This document shows positions 10,262 through 23,600 of a stretch of DNA of 64,000 bases, piece after piece (positions within the stretch are counted from its first letter, which is position 1; every line of letters starts with the position of its first letter). The notes beneath the pieces were generated by a model. The model was not told the DNA's origin. It was given only the letters and a program-made list of their open reading frames with translations, and did not search any database. A program made the translations under genes and the position numbers. The stretch is from Mytilisepta virgata (taxonomy: Eukaryota; Mollusca; Bivalvia; Mytilida; Mytilidae), in the NCBI GenBank assembly GCA_028015205.1, contig CM051511.1:6448001-6512000 (forward strand). Reading direction: 5' to 3'.

Positions 10262-13200
10262 AGTATTTCCTTTAAATTTGTTTTGTACAGGTTGTATGAA
10301 TGAAACTGCTGAGAACAGATGGAGAAAATATTCTCTTTCAAACAAATTCTTTTAATCATATTAATTCGATATTTTATTTTGGTACTTGTTTGATTTTGAC
10401 ATTCAGATTGGTCCTTTAAAGGGGCAATGAGAAATTACAGACTACTTCAGATTTTAGGAATGAAAGAGCATTGGTTCACGTAGTTGTCACCATGAAGAAT
10501 AACACAATTTGATTTAGCAAACATTTATAAACTGAAGATATTTGTTATTTTTTTTAAACTAAATACAATGAATACCAATATATGCCAAATGCTTTTACTA
10601 ATACATTATCAGCTAATAAGTTGCTTAATGTACATAAATATATACTGATCACACAAAACACACTGTTATGAAATGATTTACAGCTTTTCTGAAGAGTAAT
10701 TGGTTATCCAGCTGCGGAAGTTTTATGCAAATATTCAGGTCAATTTCAAGGTATTTTGGGTACTGTGTTATATGTAGGTAAAACATGTAAAAAACAAAAA
10801 AATAGTCCAAAAAACACAACGTCTTTCAAAAACCGAATTTCAAATTAAATAGTTGAACGACAGTCTACAATCACGTGACAACGTTACTCTATTATGTTTT
10901 CACTGAATTAATAATGATAATACATGTAAATATCTCAGACTTCAAACGACATTTTCAGAATTGGCTTGGATGTGGAGCGCTCCATATTCGTATAAAACTG
11001 GCAAATTTGGGGTTTCTGTCTAGAATCGGCAGGTATCAGTAGAAAATTTAATTGAAATAAGAAAAACACACACATAAATATATCCAACATTTTACAGTTT
11101 TTCTGCAGCGCTGCTGCAGCGAAGATGAGCTTTAGCTTATCTAGCTGACGCTGTGCGTAAGATTGTTAACACGCTGGAAATAACTTTGTACTGAGCCATC
11201 TAACCTCTTCTATGAATGCTTCCGCATTTTTTACTGTTTGTGTATTGATACAAAGTTTGAAAGTAGTGCAGTCTCCATTACCTGAACCAGTCTCAGTTGT
11301 AGGCTTGTGCATTACCTGGGGACATTTTGATCTCTTTCTTTTTAAATAGATTTAATTACATAATTCTTGTACAATACGACTCGTTATAAGCCTTTAATTT
11401 CGATGTTTACAATCCAGAAAGCGTGTATCAAAGATAGGTCAATTCCATCACCTAATCTATTAATACGATTTGATGCTACGTCACATCAGAGACGTATATA
11501 ACACATCGACCAGTTGAAAATTTAAACAAGTTCATGGTCAATATCGGTCGTCATATATATGAATTCCCATGCTAAGGTGTGCTTTTACGAGTAATTGATA
11601 CCATAATATTTTCACGAATATTTTTGCGTATGACCAAAAAATAAATAATTGTTTGTTTCCCCAAACCGGGCGGTATCAATTTATCAGGTTCGTACACATC
11701 TTTCTAGACTATTTAGTGTTTTTCGGAGAGGACTTATATAGGTTTAGCCTGTTGACCAATCTTATTCGTGATAACTTTTATGAATAAAATATTGTTTATA
11801 TTAAATAATTATAAACAAATCCGCCTTAAAGACGAGTTTTGCAGGCGTGCATTTTAATCAGATCGCGGACAATTCACCGCGCATGCTCAGAAATAGAAAG
11901 TACACAGGAATTCACGGAGAATGTCTAAATATAAATTCTCATTATATGAAGGAAAAAAAAATATGCGAAGTGTGCAGTACGTTTAGAAAGGTACACTGTT
12001 TTATACGGAATGGAATAAAAGAAACAACAATATAAGGTTAAGGAGAGAACACGAGGATTATTAATAAAGCACATGTATTGTTTTTATAATTATTAATTGA
12101 CCCAATTTATTTTTGTCGATTCCATACTGGATTCATCTAATTTGACCCTCACGAAGATCGTTCGGCTATTTTCGACAATTAGTAGAGCATTTAAATTATC
12201 TGAACAGTGTTTGGTCGTAATATCGACAATCTGGCAACACGGGAAATTCCTATGGATCGAGCGACTATTTGACTCGATGGGGTGGTTTTGGATGACGATA
12301 TATATATCCAAGAACAAGACTTATCGATCGTTTTTGAAATTATTATTTGTTATTGAACGATTTTTGAATGACGTTACATCAGAGACATATTTTAAAAAAT
12401 GCATTCGGGATCTTTATAAATCTAAAACTGTCTTATATACTGTTCCTCAAATATTCCCGTGTATCTCTGAAACACTGTCTTAAATATACTGTTCCTCAAA
12501 TTTCCCCGTTTAACTTTTTAACGCTGTCTGTCTGTCTTTTATTGCGTTATTTTCTTCAAATGAGATTACAAATTATTACGAAATAAATGTCATCAATTGA
12601 GATATTTTTTGTTTGTTTAGTCTGTAGTACTTTTTTCTTAATGCATATAGTCAAATTGCACGTATTTGGTTATTAAAAATGTTATCTTTTGAAAAAAATG
12701 TAATAACAGCATTTTATATGCTTCCTATACTAATACATTTTGTACATCACGGAATAAATGTCATTGATTAATCTTTATTTCGTTCTAGGATGAAATCAAA
12801 TTTCGCCGTCTGATTACAAAATGTAACGTTTCCTGTGTTTGGAATTTTCCTCAAGTACAAATACAACAATTAAAAAAAAAACTATTGACAATCTATCTAT
12901 TATCCAGTTCATTCGTTCTTGGTCGGTCTGCAATAGGTCATATAGAATTTTCCCGTTGACGATATAACGAAATTCAATATTTGTTCCGAACATCCGTAAG
13001 TCTACCCTTTTATGGCATACATTAATTATTTTTCCAAATTGTATTGATTGAAGATTTTATCGTACCGTGGTATATTTTCCCGCCAGTTTTTGCACCAGAT
13101 TTTTGTGATCTTGTCAAAGACACACGTACATACTTTGACACCATCAATTCATGTTACACAACCAAGTTCATAATACCCTGACCCGTTACTTCAAACGACA

Positions 13201-14563
13201 TACCGCGGTCAAGATGATTGTCAATCATTCTGTCGTCTACAGGTGACCCGTTTATTTATGCTGACACTGATGTTGGACAAATCAGTTATTACGAACGAAA
13301 AAAAAAACTCCCGACTGTATAGGAATAAAACGTATCACAAAATATCGAAATAAATTTGATGCACTGTATGGCCATTTCGTTGACTGACAACTCAACAGCA
13401 GTGCTCGAGATCAAAATATTGGAAAACCGGTTAAAGATATAATGATGAATTAATAAGCACAAACCATCAAAAATCAAAACAATTAAAACAAACAGGTATC
13501 CAAACTCAGCTAAGAGTTACCTCTGAATCAAAAGGAAGAATTATAAAATTATGAAAAGGATTGGAATTAAGTTAATAAGAAACCATAACGTTAATTTTTA
13601 ACCGTTTTATTATATCGATCTGCTGACAATCCACCATGTTTTTCCACAGTCAAAACGAACTTTCACCAGAAAAAGGATGCCCACATTCAACGAAGTCAAT
13701 AACAATCCGACGTGGATAGGATAGTTGGTGGGCAATTCTAAAAAGAATGCATACAAAAATCTTCATCTAGAGAAGAATCAGAGAACCACTGAATGGATTG
13801 AAACTAGTATTGCAAATGGGGTATCACTCAGTGAGATCACTCACAGTTCTATTTATTCATGGATTGTTATGGTCTTTCATCAACCATTCAGCTTATCCAT
13901 TAGTTGAATTTCTGGTTAAAGATATCCGTTCTAAATGGAATAGTATAAATGTCTCCAAATTTGTTCAATGATCAATTATTCTATTGCACAATGGTAGATT
14001 TGAAGTAAATTTATTATATATTAGTGCAGTATCAGAAACCCTGTTAAGACTCAAAAGAACAATAAGGCATAGGAAAATGAGGTTAGGGCGAAAAATTTAG
14101 CAACAGCGCTGCAGATCAGCACTTCAGTGCTATGTTTTAAATTTTGTATATAGTACAACATAACATGATTGACGTCAGAGACTTCTCGGACTAATCTACA
14201 ATATACACCCCACATGTAAATGGTCTAATACTATTATTTACATTCTTAAATGATTTTCATAAACAGTTATACATGTATCAGTTGTTTAAAAAAATATTTC
14301 TTAAAAACATACGAATATGAAAATGAGGATGATAACGTTTACCATGATAGAAAGAAAATCATGTCTTTGGGTTATATTTTGCACTTTGATATTCATCCAC
14401 GTTATTAAATTCGTAAAGCTCTAGCAGTATAAACTTTCTGGATATGCTAATGATGAGTGCAAATGCACTTGAAGCATAGTCGTATCTATGAAAACCTATA
14501 CGAAGGGAGATATATTTTGAACGTTATGTGGTTGTCTGTACATGTTCATTAACTCCATGGATG
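10262..14563. other. Region between the convergent zinc-finger and M13 genes
   Basis: It should hold both 3' UTRs. The first canonical AATAAA on + after the zinc-finger stop is near 11783. A minus-strand AATAAA for the M13 gene lies near 14010. The short open frames here (for example 12093-12483 on both strands) lack domains. A repeat at 13320-13535 is the inverted partner of 19825-20045. Confidence 0.5.
13320..13535 (-). repeat. Dispersed repeat, inverted partner of 19825-20045
   Basis: Its complement matches the segment near 19825-20045 over about 215 bp, including TTGATGCACTGTATGGCCAT, ACTGACAACTCA, ATAATGATGAATTAATAA and CAAACTCAGCTAA. Shorter relatives are seen near 14930-14990 and 41240-41350. 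Confidence 0.7.
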
Positions 14564-14663
14564 CTACCAGACCGAACATTTCTTCTCTGGGTTCATGTAA
14601 CTTCCTACAGGGCAGTTATACACACGTGAAAATTCTTTGTAGTTCTGTAATGTTCCGATAACC
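14564..14663 (-). CDS. M13 peptidase coding exon 21 (C-terminus, residues 707-739, stop)
   Basis: It encodes [19 protein letters not shown] then [13 protein letters not shown] and a TAG stop at 14566-14564. The terminal C-x-V-W is the family end signature. Confidence 0.95.
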
Positions 14664-17600
14664 CTAAAACATTGTATATCAAATAATGACACTCATACAC
14701 TTACCAAATTCAAGGAATGTAATATATAGCTAGATGAAATAATTAATTTTATAAGTCCGTTTGTATTTCATAAATCTTGCAAAAAATTAATGATTGCAAT
14801 TGACACTTTTAACCTACTGTTAAAAAATTGTTAATTTTTTGGAAAAATACCGTGTATTTTCCTCGTGCATAGCTCTTTCCTTGGATGATTTTGCTCTTAC
14901 CTTTTTTTTGTTATTATGTCGTCTGCATTTGCTCTTCAACATTTTGGGTTTTCGTTTTGGCCTTCAACATTTTAGACCGTGAGATATTGCTCATGGACTC
15001 TTTTTGAGTGATATTGTGGAGCTACATGTACTAATGTCCCAAGAATATAAATACCTATTAAAACTATCTCAAATCATACATGTAGATTTGAAAGTACCTG
15101 CACTTAAACACTATTTCAAAAATGGCTTTGAAATTACAGGCATAAAAACTGAATTTAAAGTCAGACATGCACACAAAGATTACGATAGCCAAAGGGCCAT
15201 GTGAGCTTATGCCATCACTTGGCGTCCGTCGTCTAACTACTTCAAGGATCTTCTCAGAATCTACCTGACCAAATACTTAAAAACTTTAAGTGATTGTTCC
15301 GTAGGGTATCTAGTTTATAAATTGTATCCGAGGTTTTGATCCATAATCAAACATGGCCGCCATTACTTAAAATAGACCATAGGGGTAAACTGCAGTTTTT
15401 GTCTTGTCTCATTAAGTATTCTGACGAATCGGTCAACCTTTTGTTTGGTTATTGCCCCTGAATTGTTAATTTTAAGGAAATTTTGCAGTTTTTGGTTATT
15501 ATCTTTAATATTATTATAGATAAAGACAAACTGTAAACAGCAAAAATGTTTAACAAGGTAAGATCTACAATAACAAGGTAAGATCTACAAATAAGTCAAC
15601 AAGACCAAAATCATTGATTTACCCCTTATATGAGCTAAATAGGAAAAAGGGGGATGAATTTCAAAAATCTTCTATGAAACTACAAGGCCAATTGGAACCA
15701 AACTTGGCAGTAATGGTCCTTAGGAAGTTCTCTCTCAGAAGTATGTCCGATGACCCAGACTCTTAACCAGGATGGCCACCACAGCCGAACTTAGTTTAAC
15801 ATAGGACCCTATGGGAAATTCACTCAAAAATATTCTTGTCTGAAACAACTAAGCCAATTATAACTAGACTTGGTAGCAATATTCCTTAGATGCTCCTCTT
15901 TCGGAATTTCGTCCGAAGACCCGGACTGTCAACCAAGGTGGCCGCCGAAGCCGAACTTAGTTTAACATAAGGCCCTATGGTAAAATTCATTTAAAAATCT
16001 TCTTGTCTGAAACCACCTAGCCAGTAGGTGAAACAAACGTAGCAGTAATGGTCCTTAGATGGTTCTCTTTTAGAAATGTTTCCATTACCCTGGACTATCA
16101 ACCAAGATGACTGCCATAGCTGAACTTAGTTTAACATAGAACCCTATAGAAAAATCAGCCAAATTGACTACAACACTTAAATTTATAGTCCTGCTCAAGG
16201 TGAAAAGGTAAATCCAGGTGAGCGCCTTTTGTTAAGGTATATTTTATACATCAGGGTGTCAGCATAGATGGGGGGGGGGGATTAATTGGTATGTCATTGT
16301 TGACCTTTCCTGTTTTCCCTTTTAGTGTATACAATTAAAAAAAATTAAAAATCATCTAAATATTTACAGAAAGCGCCTTAGAAAAATCACATTTTACATG
16401 TTTTATCCCTATGATATATCTATAGAAAGAGCGGCCATGTTGGTTGGTTGGTGGGATCGTCGGATAATTGTTGACAAGTTTTAGTCTAATTAGTCTAGTG
16501 GTTGCAGAAGAGATTTTTGTAAAAGTTTACTGCCGGAAGCCAAGTGGTGGCAATAGCTCGAACTGCTCCTTTGTGCCAGTTGACCTGAAAAAAGGTGAAA
16601 ACAGTACAAATAGGAACTCATTTTGTTAATATTGGAACAAATTCATAACAGATTCAACATACATGTATGTATGAATGATAAATGTTAATGATAACATTTG
16701 TAGTGTTCTTGTGTTCATTTGTGCTTTTTTAACATACATGTGTGGATGTCAAGCACTGCTAAAGTATACAAAAATTACCTGAACCTAGATGGACTATGGA
16801 CACGTGTCAATAGGCTACTAATTGCCTCTGCCCTCTTCATGTTTGCACAACGAATCTAAAGGGTATACATTAGTACATAAAATTACAAATGCATTTAAAA
16901 AAAAAAATGTTTGTATAAATCCATACACAAAATACATGTACACTAGTATCTTATTATCATACACGTTGCAATAAGGTACAATTGAAAGTCTGTAATTTGT
17001 TAAATTCTAAAATAGCATTCGTTGTGAGAATTTAAATTTCATTGTAATTTTTAATTTTGGATGTATTACAATATGATTCAGCTTCATACATGTAAAGAAA
17101 AATGTTGGCTCTAAGTAACACTAACGACACAGTAATTTTAGAAATGATGACATTCTATAACGCATTTTATATTCTAATCTGTTCTCATTACTCTGGATAA
17201 TAAATGCATGATCATTGATGCTACTGAATCACTTGTGTGTGATTTTAAAATAATGGTGTAATGTTCTCGTAGCCTTACCCAGCTTTACAGTTGAAATAAA
17301 CATATTCTGACCCTGTTATCTACATTATGTACCGCTGAACTAATTTTGCAGTTCTAGCAAGCAGTCACCTTGTTGGTGGTCACACTGTATTGGCTTTTAT
17401 AGTATGCTTTTATACACCACAGGGTCTGGATAGACAAGGGGAAGTTTGGGCCACCACTATTCAGTGTCTGTACAAAGTCAGACTAACCAGACTCTATTGT
17501 TTTTATGTTTGTGTTTTGTGCTCCTTTATGTTATTTTTTGTCCAAATTAATAGTTTCTCACGTACATTAACCCAACACCCATCTTTCATCTTATTGCATA

Positions 17601-20600
17601 TTGAAGTCCATCTTGTGCATTTTAAAATCGGTAAAATGTTTCCTTGTGTGTTCGGTGTTTTCTTCCAGTTTTTCTTACGGTTATCGAGTTGTTTGTAAGA
17701 GGATACATATACCTCGAGGTAATACCTTTCAATAAATTTTTAAACAAGGTATGTGATAAATCGTTTGTTAACATCCTACTAGTTATGTAACTGTCCTCTT
17801 CGCCCGAATTCCTTTGTGTTTCTGTTATGTTGCGTTTTGTTTTTGTCCGGAAATAAGATTGCAGTTCTTGCATGAAGAGTTTGTAAATAATAAATAATTG
17901 CTCCCTTATATATACGTAATAAGTATCCAAGTTACACAACACTAATAACTTACCTGTGCAAATGCAATGAAAAATAACTGGTTACTGGTAAGATTAACTG
18001 CTGGCAGCTGTTTTTCTCTCCCACCGTTATCTGACAGCCATTTTTGGTATCCCTTAAAATGAAAAGACTGCGGCTTTATTATGTTATTTATACATTGTAA
18101 TCTATATTATTATATATTCGTAAAGGGAAACTAAGAGCATTAACTTCATAACCTTTCCTTTGAATATCAAGTAACTTTGTGGCAATAAAAGTGTCAACGA
18201 GAGCTAATTTATTCCATTACGTTCAAAGATAGATTAAGGATATTGTTACCGCCCCATCTGTCTGTCCGTCCCGTCATTGTTACCTACACTTATTGCACAT
18301 CTTTACGCAGTGTAAGACGAGGTGGGACCCATGTTTTGAAATCAGAGTTCTTAAACTTAAACGCGCATTCATATAGTGTGTGACCATTCTGTATAGAAAT
18401 AAAATGCATAAAGTTGAAAATCGAAGTATATGTCACAAGCTTAAATTCAAGTGTGTCCCAGGTTTTGAAAATCTTATTGCAAATAAAAGGCATAAAATGA
18501 AAAATGAAAGAGGAGTTTAGGCCACAAGCTTGAATTTTTAATTTTGGAAATTCGACCACTGTGGAGTTTAAGTCACAAAAAAGTTTGACGGACGGACAGA
18601 CAGACGGGGGCGGTAACATTATCCCGAACTTTTTTCTAAAGTACGGTAATAAATATTCATATCTTGTACTGAACAGTATTTCTTTTTTCCATGAAATGCA
18701 ACAGTTGGACAATCATGATCTTGCTTTAAGATATTTACTGTTAGATTTATTTGGATGAATTTACAGTGACTTTAAATAACAGCAATAAACGCTCTATTAA
18801 ACTGATCTTGTTCCATGATCCATTACATCATGTGTAATCTGGACCGCTCTAGTTTTCTTGTTGTAGCATTCCTTCTTGGAGTCACGCAGATGGAAGTAGC
18901 GTGTTCGACCCGAAACTTTGAAATCGGTACTTGGTACTCCGCTGAGCAAGCAACATGTAATTACAATAATCTTGACTAGCATATTATAACACCCGAATCA
19001 GCTTATCCATCTAGTATAAAGCATGGTTCTCGTTCTGATATGTAAAAAGTTCCACTGAACGTTATCCAATAATTAAAAAAACATAGCATCTTTTACTTTC
19101 ATTATTACATAAATAAACTCTCACCCTGAAACTCTGTTTTATTCCTCCATTATCTGCAATATTTTCTCCTAATGTTGTTAGGCCATTCAGCTATAAATAA
19201 AACACATGTATTCAAATTCGTATAAAATGAACATTCTCAAGATACGTAATATTTAATATGTTATACAACTTGTTAGTATTTTCAATGAGTACACGTATAA
19301 CATATGTATCCTCTAAATATGACAAACAGAAACAGATGTATGTATACAAGTAACATATTGAATTTATTTTTCGCAAATTCCGTGTGGTCACTTACCAAGT
19401 CATAATTGAGCTCCAATTCGTTTCCAATTGGTCAATATTATATTAATTCACAAATGACTTAAAAGTAGAGTGTGACTTGTAAATGTAGTATAAACTAAAT
19501 AAAATTGTTAAAAAATATGCGCAGTTTGAAGATTCAACCGATACAAATTGCATCTCCCTTTTTTAATCTACGGTAAACACGGGTTTTCCCGATTACACGA
19601 TGATGTAATTGTAACATTGTATTCTTATGATGACAAGATCGGTCAATGTAAAAATGTAGAACCATATTTTACTGGAATCACAACTGAATGCCGAGATAAA
19701 GTTAAGCCCACCAGGCCACCTGAGAAAAATGTGACTCCGATCACTAACATTTTTTTTGTCATGGTCACACTCAGAGCTGTTTTTCCGTTCAAATTTGACT
19801 AAAATTACCAAACTTTCTAAAGCTCTTCATTTTGATGTAGAGGTAACCATTAGCTGAGTTTGGATTCCTGTTTGTTTTATTTGTTTTGGGTTTTGATGGT
19901 TGCAATTATTAATTCATCATTATATCTTTAATTGGATTTCCAACATTTTGATCTTGAGCACTGCTGATGAGTTGTCAGTCAATGAAATGGCCATACAGTG
20001 CATCAAATTTATTGAGGTATTTTGTGATACATTGTATTAACAGGAACAACATTATGGTACTATATACTTTGCGATAACTAGGTTGCTCTTTTGTGTATCC
20101 AGTTCAAGTCAGTCAGTCCACTGACCATATATTTCAAAAGTGTTGATGAATCAGGTGTATAAATTATAAAAGAATTTTTTCTAAAGGGGAAATCAATTTG
20201 ATCTTTTAAATTTTTTGTATTTTAGGCCACACCAATTTGATTTTTAGTTCTTTGGACTTTTTGTTGACAAAAACAGGTGCAAGCTAGCAAAATCGTAATG
20301 TTATTTTTTTTCTTGCGGACTAGTTTTTTTTCGGGCGAATATCAAATTTACGTGTGGCACACATATTTTTAACTAAAATATTGCAAAAAATTGGAAAAAA
20401 TCCCATTTCTGACAAAATTTTATAAGCGGGGAACAATTTTTATTTTTCATTTCTTGAAAAATGAATAATTTGGAGCGAATTTTCGGCATGTTTGCAATAA
20501 TGAAGCGACAAACATTTAACAACAGTGGTGAAATTTGAAAGGGGTACGACTTTCCATGTGACCCCATAAATATTAAAACTTTCCCCGTACTATACTTTTT

Positions 20601-23600
20601 GTTTGCATTTTTAAAAACAAACCGGCATGTAGTCAGCTTCCGGTACTAGAAAATTTCCGTACTGCTGTACAAAGCATTTGGTTTTGTTATTAAATCTTTC
20701 TATTGCATCATCGTTCCACCATTGATTTAATAATCCGTCTTTGTCAAACTGTCTTCCTTTAAAATATAGAAATATATGCATACTAATAAAAATATTACCA
20801 ACAATGTATGACGTTAGTTCATATTATGAGTTAAGGAATATCTGTGACTTTTTTCTTTTACATTAAACTTGTTAAGGACTCTTATTTCACACTTGTATTT
20901 ATGAGAGGGAAAGAAGCGGCACAGGTGTAATTATAAGAAAGTGGCATGTTGTGCCGCGTTAGTTGATTCTACGGCCTGTATCAAACTTTCTTGTGAATTG
21001 TGAGGCTTTAGGTCACCGTTGAACCTCCAAGATGATGAGCAAACAACTGAAGCTCTCTGTAATAGTTTTTAATTTTTTTTCTAGGTTACTTGTATTATAT
21101 ATTTACATGTGTGACTATATGTATATTCAATCTATAATCAAGAACAAATAATCAGCAGCATTTAATTGAACCCAGGAAATACGATTGTCTGAAAAGAATC
21201 ACGTGGTTTAAAAAAAACCCCCGCTCCTAATAATTAGGGAATGCATGTAAAACTGTAATATTTTTGAAAATGATTATAAAAATGTAGCATATAAGTCAGA
21301 GTCCGTAAAGTTGATAGATTACTATTTCACGTTTGCTCTGAAATCACCGACATAAGGCAAACTAGTGCCAAAGGAATGTCAGATTTTACGTCAGCTACAT
21401 TAGACAGTCTCAATACCTTACTTGTATGTGTATAATTTTAAAAATAGTTGAATGTCGTTTTCACATTTAATGAAGTCTTTCCATGTTAGACGGAACGAAA
21501 ATAACCTCTATCATCGAATCCATGAGTAATTTCGTGTCCAACTAATGTACCGATTGCTCCAAAGTTGAGCGCCCTGAAATAGAGATTAGAAGCGTTTAGA
21601 TATTAATATTATAATTTTCGGATGTTACAACAAAACTTCTCAACAACTTTCAAGCTTAAGAACATACAAAACCACTATTTATTTGATTCTCACAAGAATT
21701 GTTTAGTTTCGCATGCACTTTAACCCATATATATCGTTCTTTTGTACAATTCTAGGAACGGAACTAGTTAATATAAAATTATTTATTTTTTTATACAACT
21801 ATATGGATTTTTTAAAATTCAAATGTTGAGGCTGTCGTTAAAATAAGCACTTGGAAAATACTCATTTTTCGTTGTTTTTTTTCCAGCAAATCCTGGTTAT
21901 TAAAATCCGATGTTTTCTATTGGTATCAAAGAATTTATTTTCTTTAAGTCGAGACGGTACAAAATAAATGATTTCAACTTTACATATCATGAAATGATGA
22001 TATTATCCTTAATATCAAATTCTTTCAATTACAGATTTTAAAAATCTCTACAAAGAAATAATGTAGAATCTACATTGTATGTTATAGCGCAAAGTACATA
22101 TCCTTAACATTTTATAGAGTATCCACTTAGAAATGAAATGACCACTTAATTTGACATACAAGGCATTGCCAATTTTTTCTTCTCCAGAAAGCGAAGAAAA
22201 CAACTAGGGTCCCATAAAACTACTACATGTACTGGTACATACAAATGTCTATATAAAACCATACTATCTCTACTGTTTGATTATTTTATACTTGTTTTTT
22301 TTCTCTTTGTTTTTCTTGGGATGGGTTGATTGGTTATAATTTTATTGCAATTTACAAACACCAAAATAGTTTTACAACATTTTCACTATAAATACGTAAC
22401 GTCCAGACTTTAACGAAATTATAAAACTGGTAACAGATAATACCTTTATTCTGAATTGATTCGTTAAAGAAATAAAACATATCTCTCTGATTGTTACACA
22501 GTGTGCAATTGTCCTAATACGGGAATTTATCGGGTCAATAAAATTCATATCGGGTGAGGCGAAGCCGAACCCGATATGAATTTTATTGACCCGATAAATT
22601 CCGTATTAGGACAATTGCACACTGTGTAACGAATTTATCCTGATTTTGTTATCAGACCACTTATTTATTGTTTTTTTTTCATGATAAATTCCGTAGTAGG
22701 ACAATTGCACACTGTGTAACGAATTTATCCTGATTTTTTTTTATGACACCACTTATTTATTGTTTTTTTTTTCCATCTTACATACGTCAGTAATAAACAA
22801 AGGGAAGCAACTGAAAAATTTTTTTTTTATTAAGTCAATGGTATAAGGGAGATAATTCGAATTGACTTAATAAAAAATTGCACTGAAATTTATTAGGACA
22901 ATATCAGCCAATCAAATTGCGAGAAATTACTCTAAATCAGGATAAATAATGTTATGTTCAGCAATTCAGCAAAGCTTTGTATTCAGCATTCACTATACAT
23001 GTATGTATCATGCACTGAAAGTTACGGGAATCTGCTTTTTTTTAGTCATTTATTTAAAAACATAGATATCGTAAAAAGCAGAATATACGCCACGTACCAT
23101 GGTTGGTCCTTGTGATAATACGGTTGCTGTAATATACCTGCTGGAAACACTGAAAATTGTAAAATAATACTATTAATCCTCGGAATACAATCTTATCTTT
23201 CTATAATATATTTAAAACTACAGACAACTCAATATGATGTGTGGATGTAATTTTTTAAATATCCTATAAAACAGAGATTAAAACCAGAGGCTCCTAGGAT
23301 CCTTATCTCTCACCTGGAAAAATTTCATTGGTGCTATTTTCTGACTTTTTTTCAGTAACAATGACTATATTTGTTTAACATCTAGACAAAATTTTACAGA
23401 GGCACAGATAAGGAATGGTTCAGCAAAACTTGGTTTAAATTACCTCAACAGTTTTAGAGACTATTTTACCTTTTTGCTTATTTTTTCTTATGTATTGTAC
23501 TGCAGCCATATTTGTTTTCTGGACATAAGTTTGAAAGGGGAGCAACTAAAAACCACTTCGCCAAAGGAGAAGGGCAATTTTTCCTGATTATTTCCACATC

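Noticed and set aside
12093..12483. Frames of 74 and 128 codons on opposite strands
   Set aside because: They overlap each other, show no domain or splice context and have AT-driven composition.
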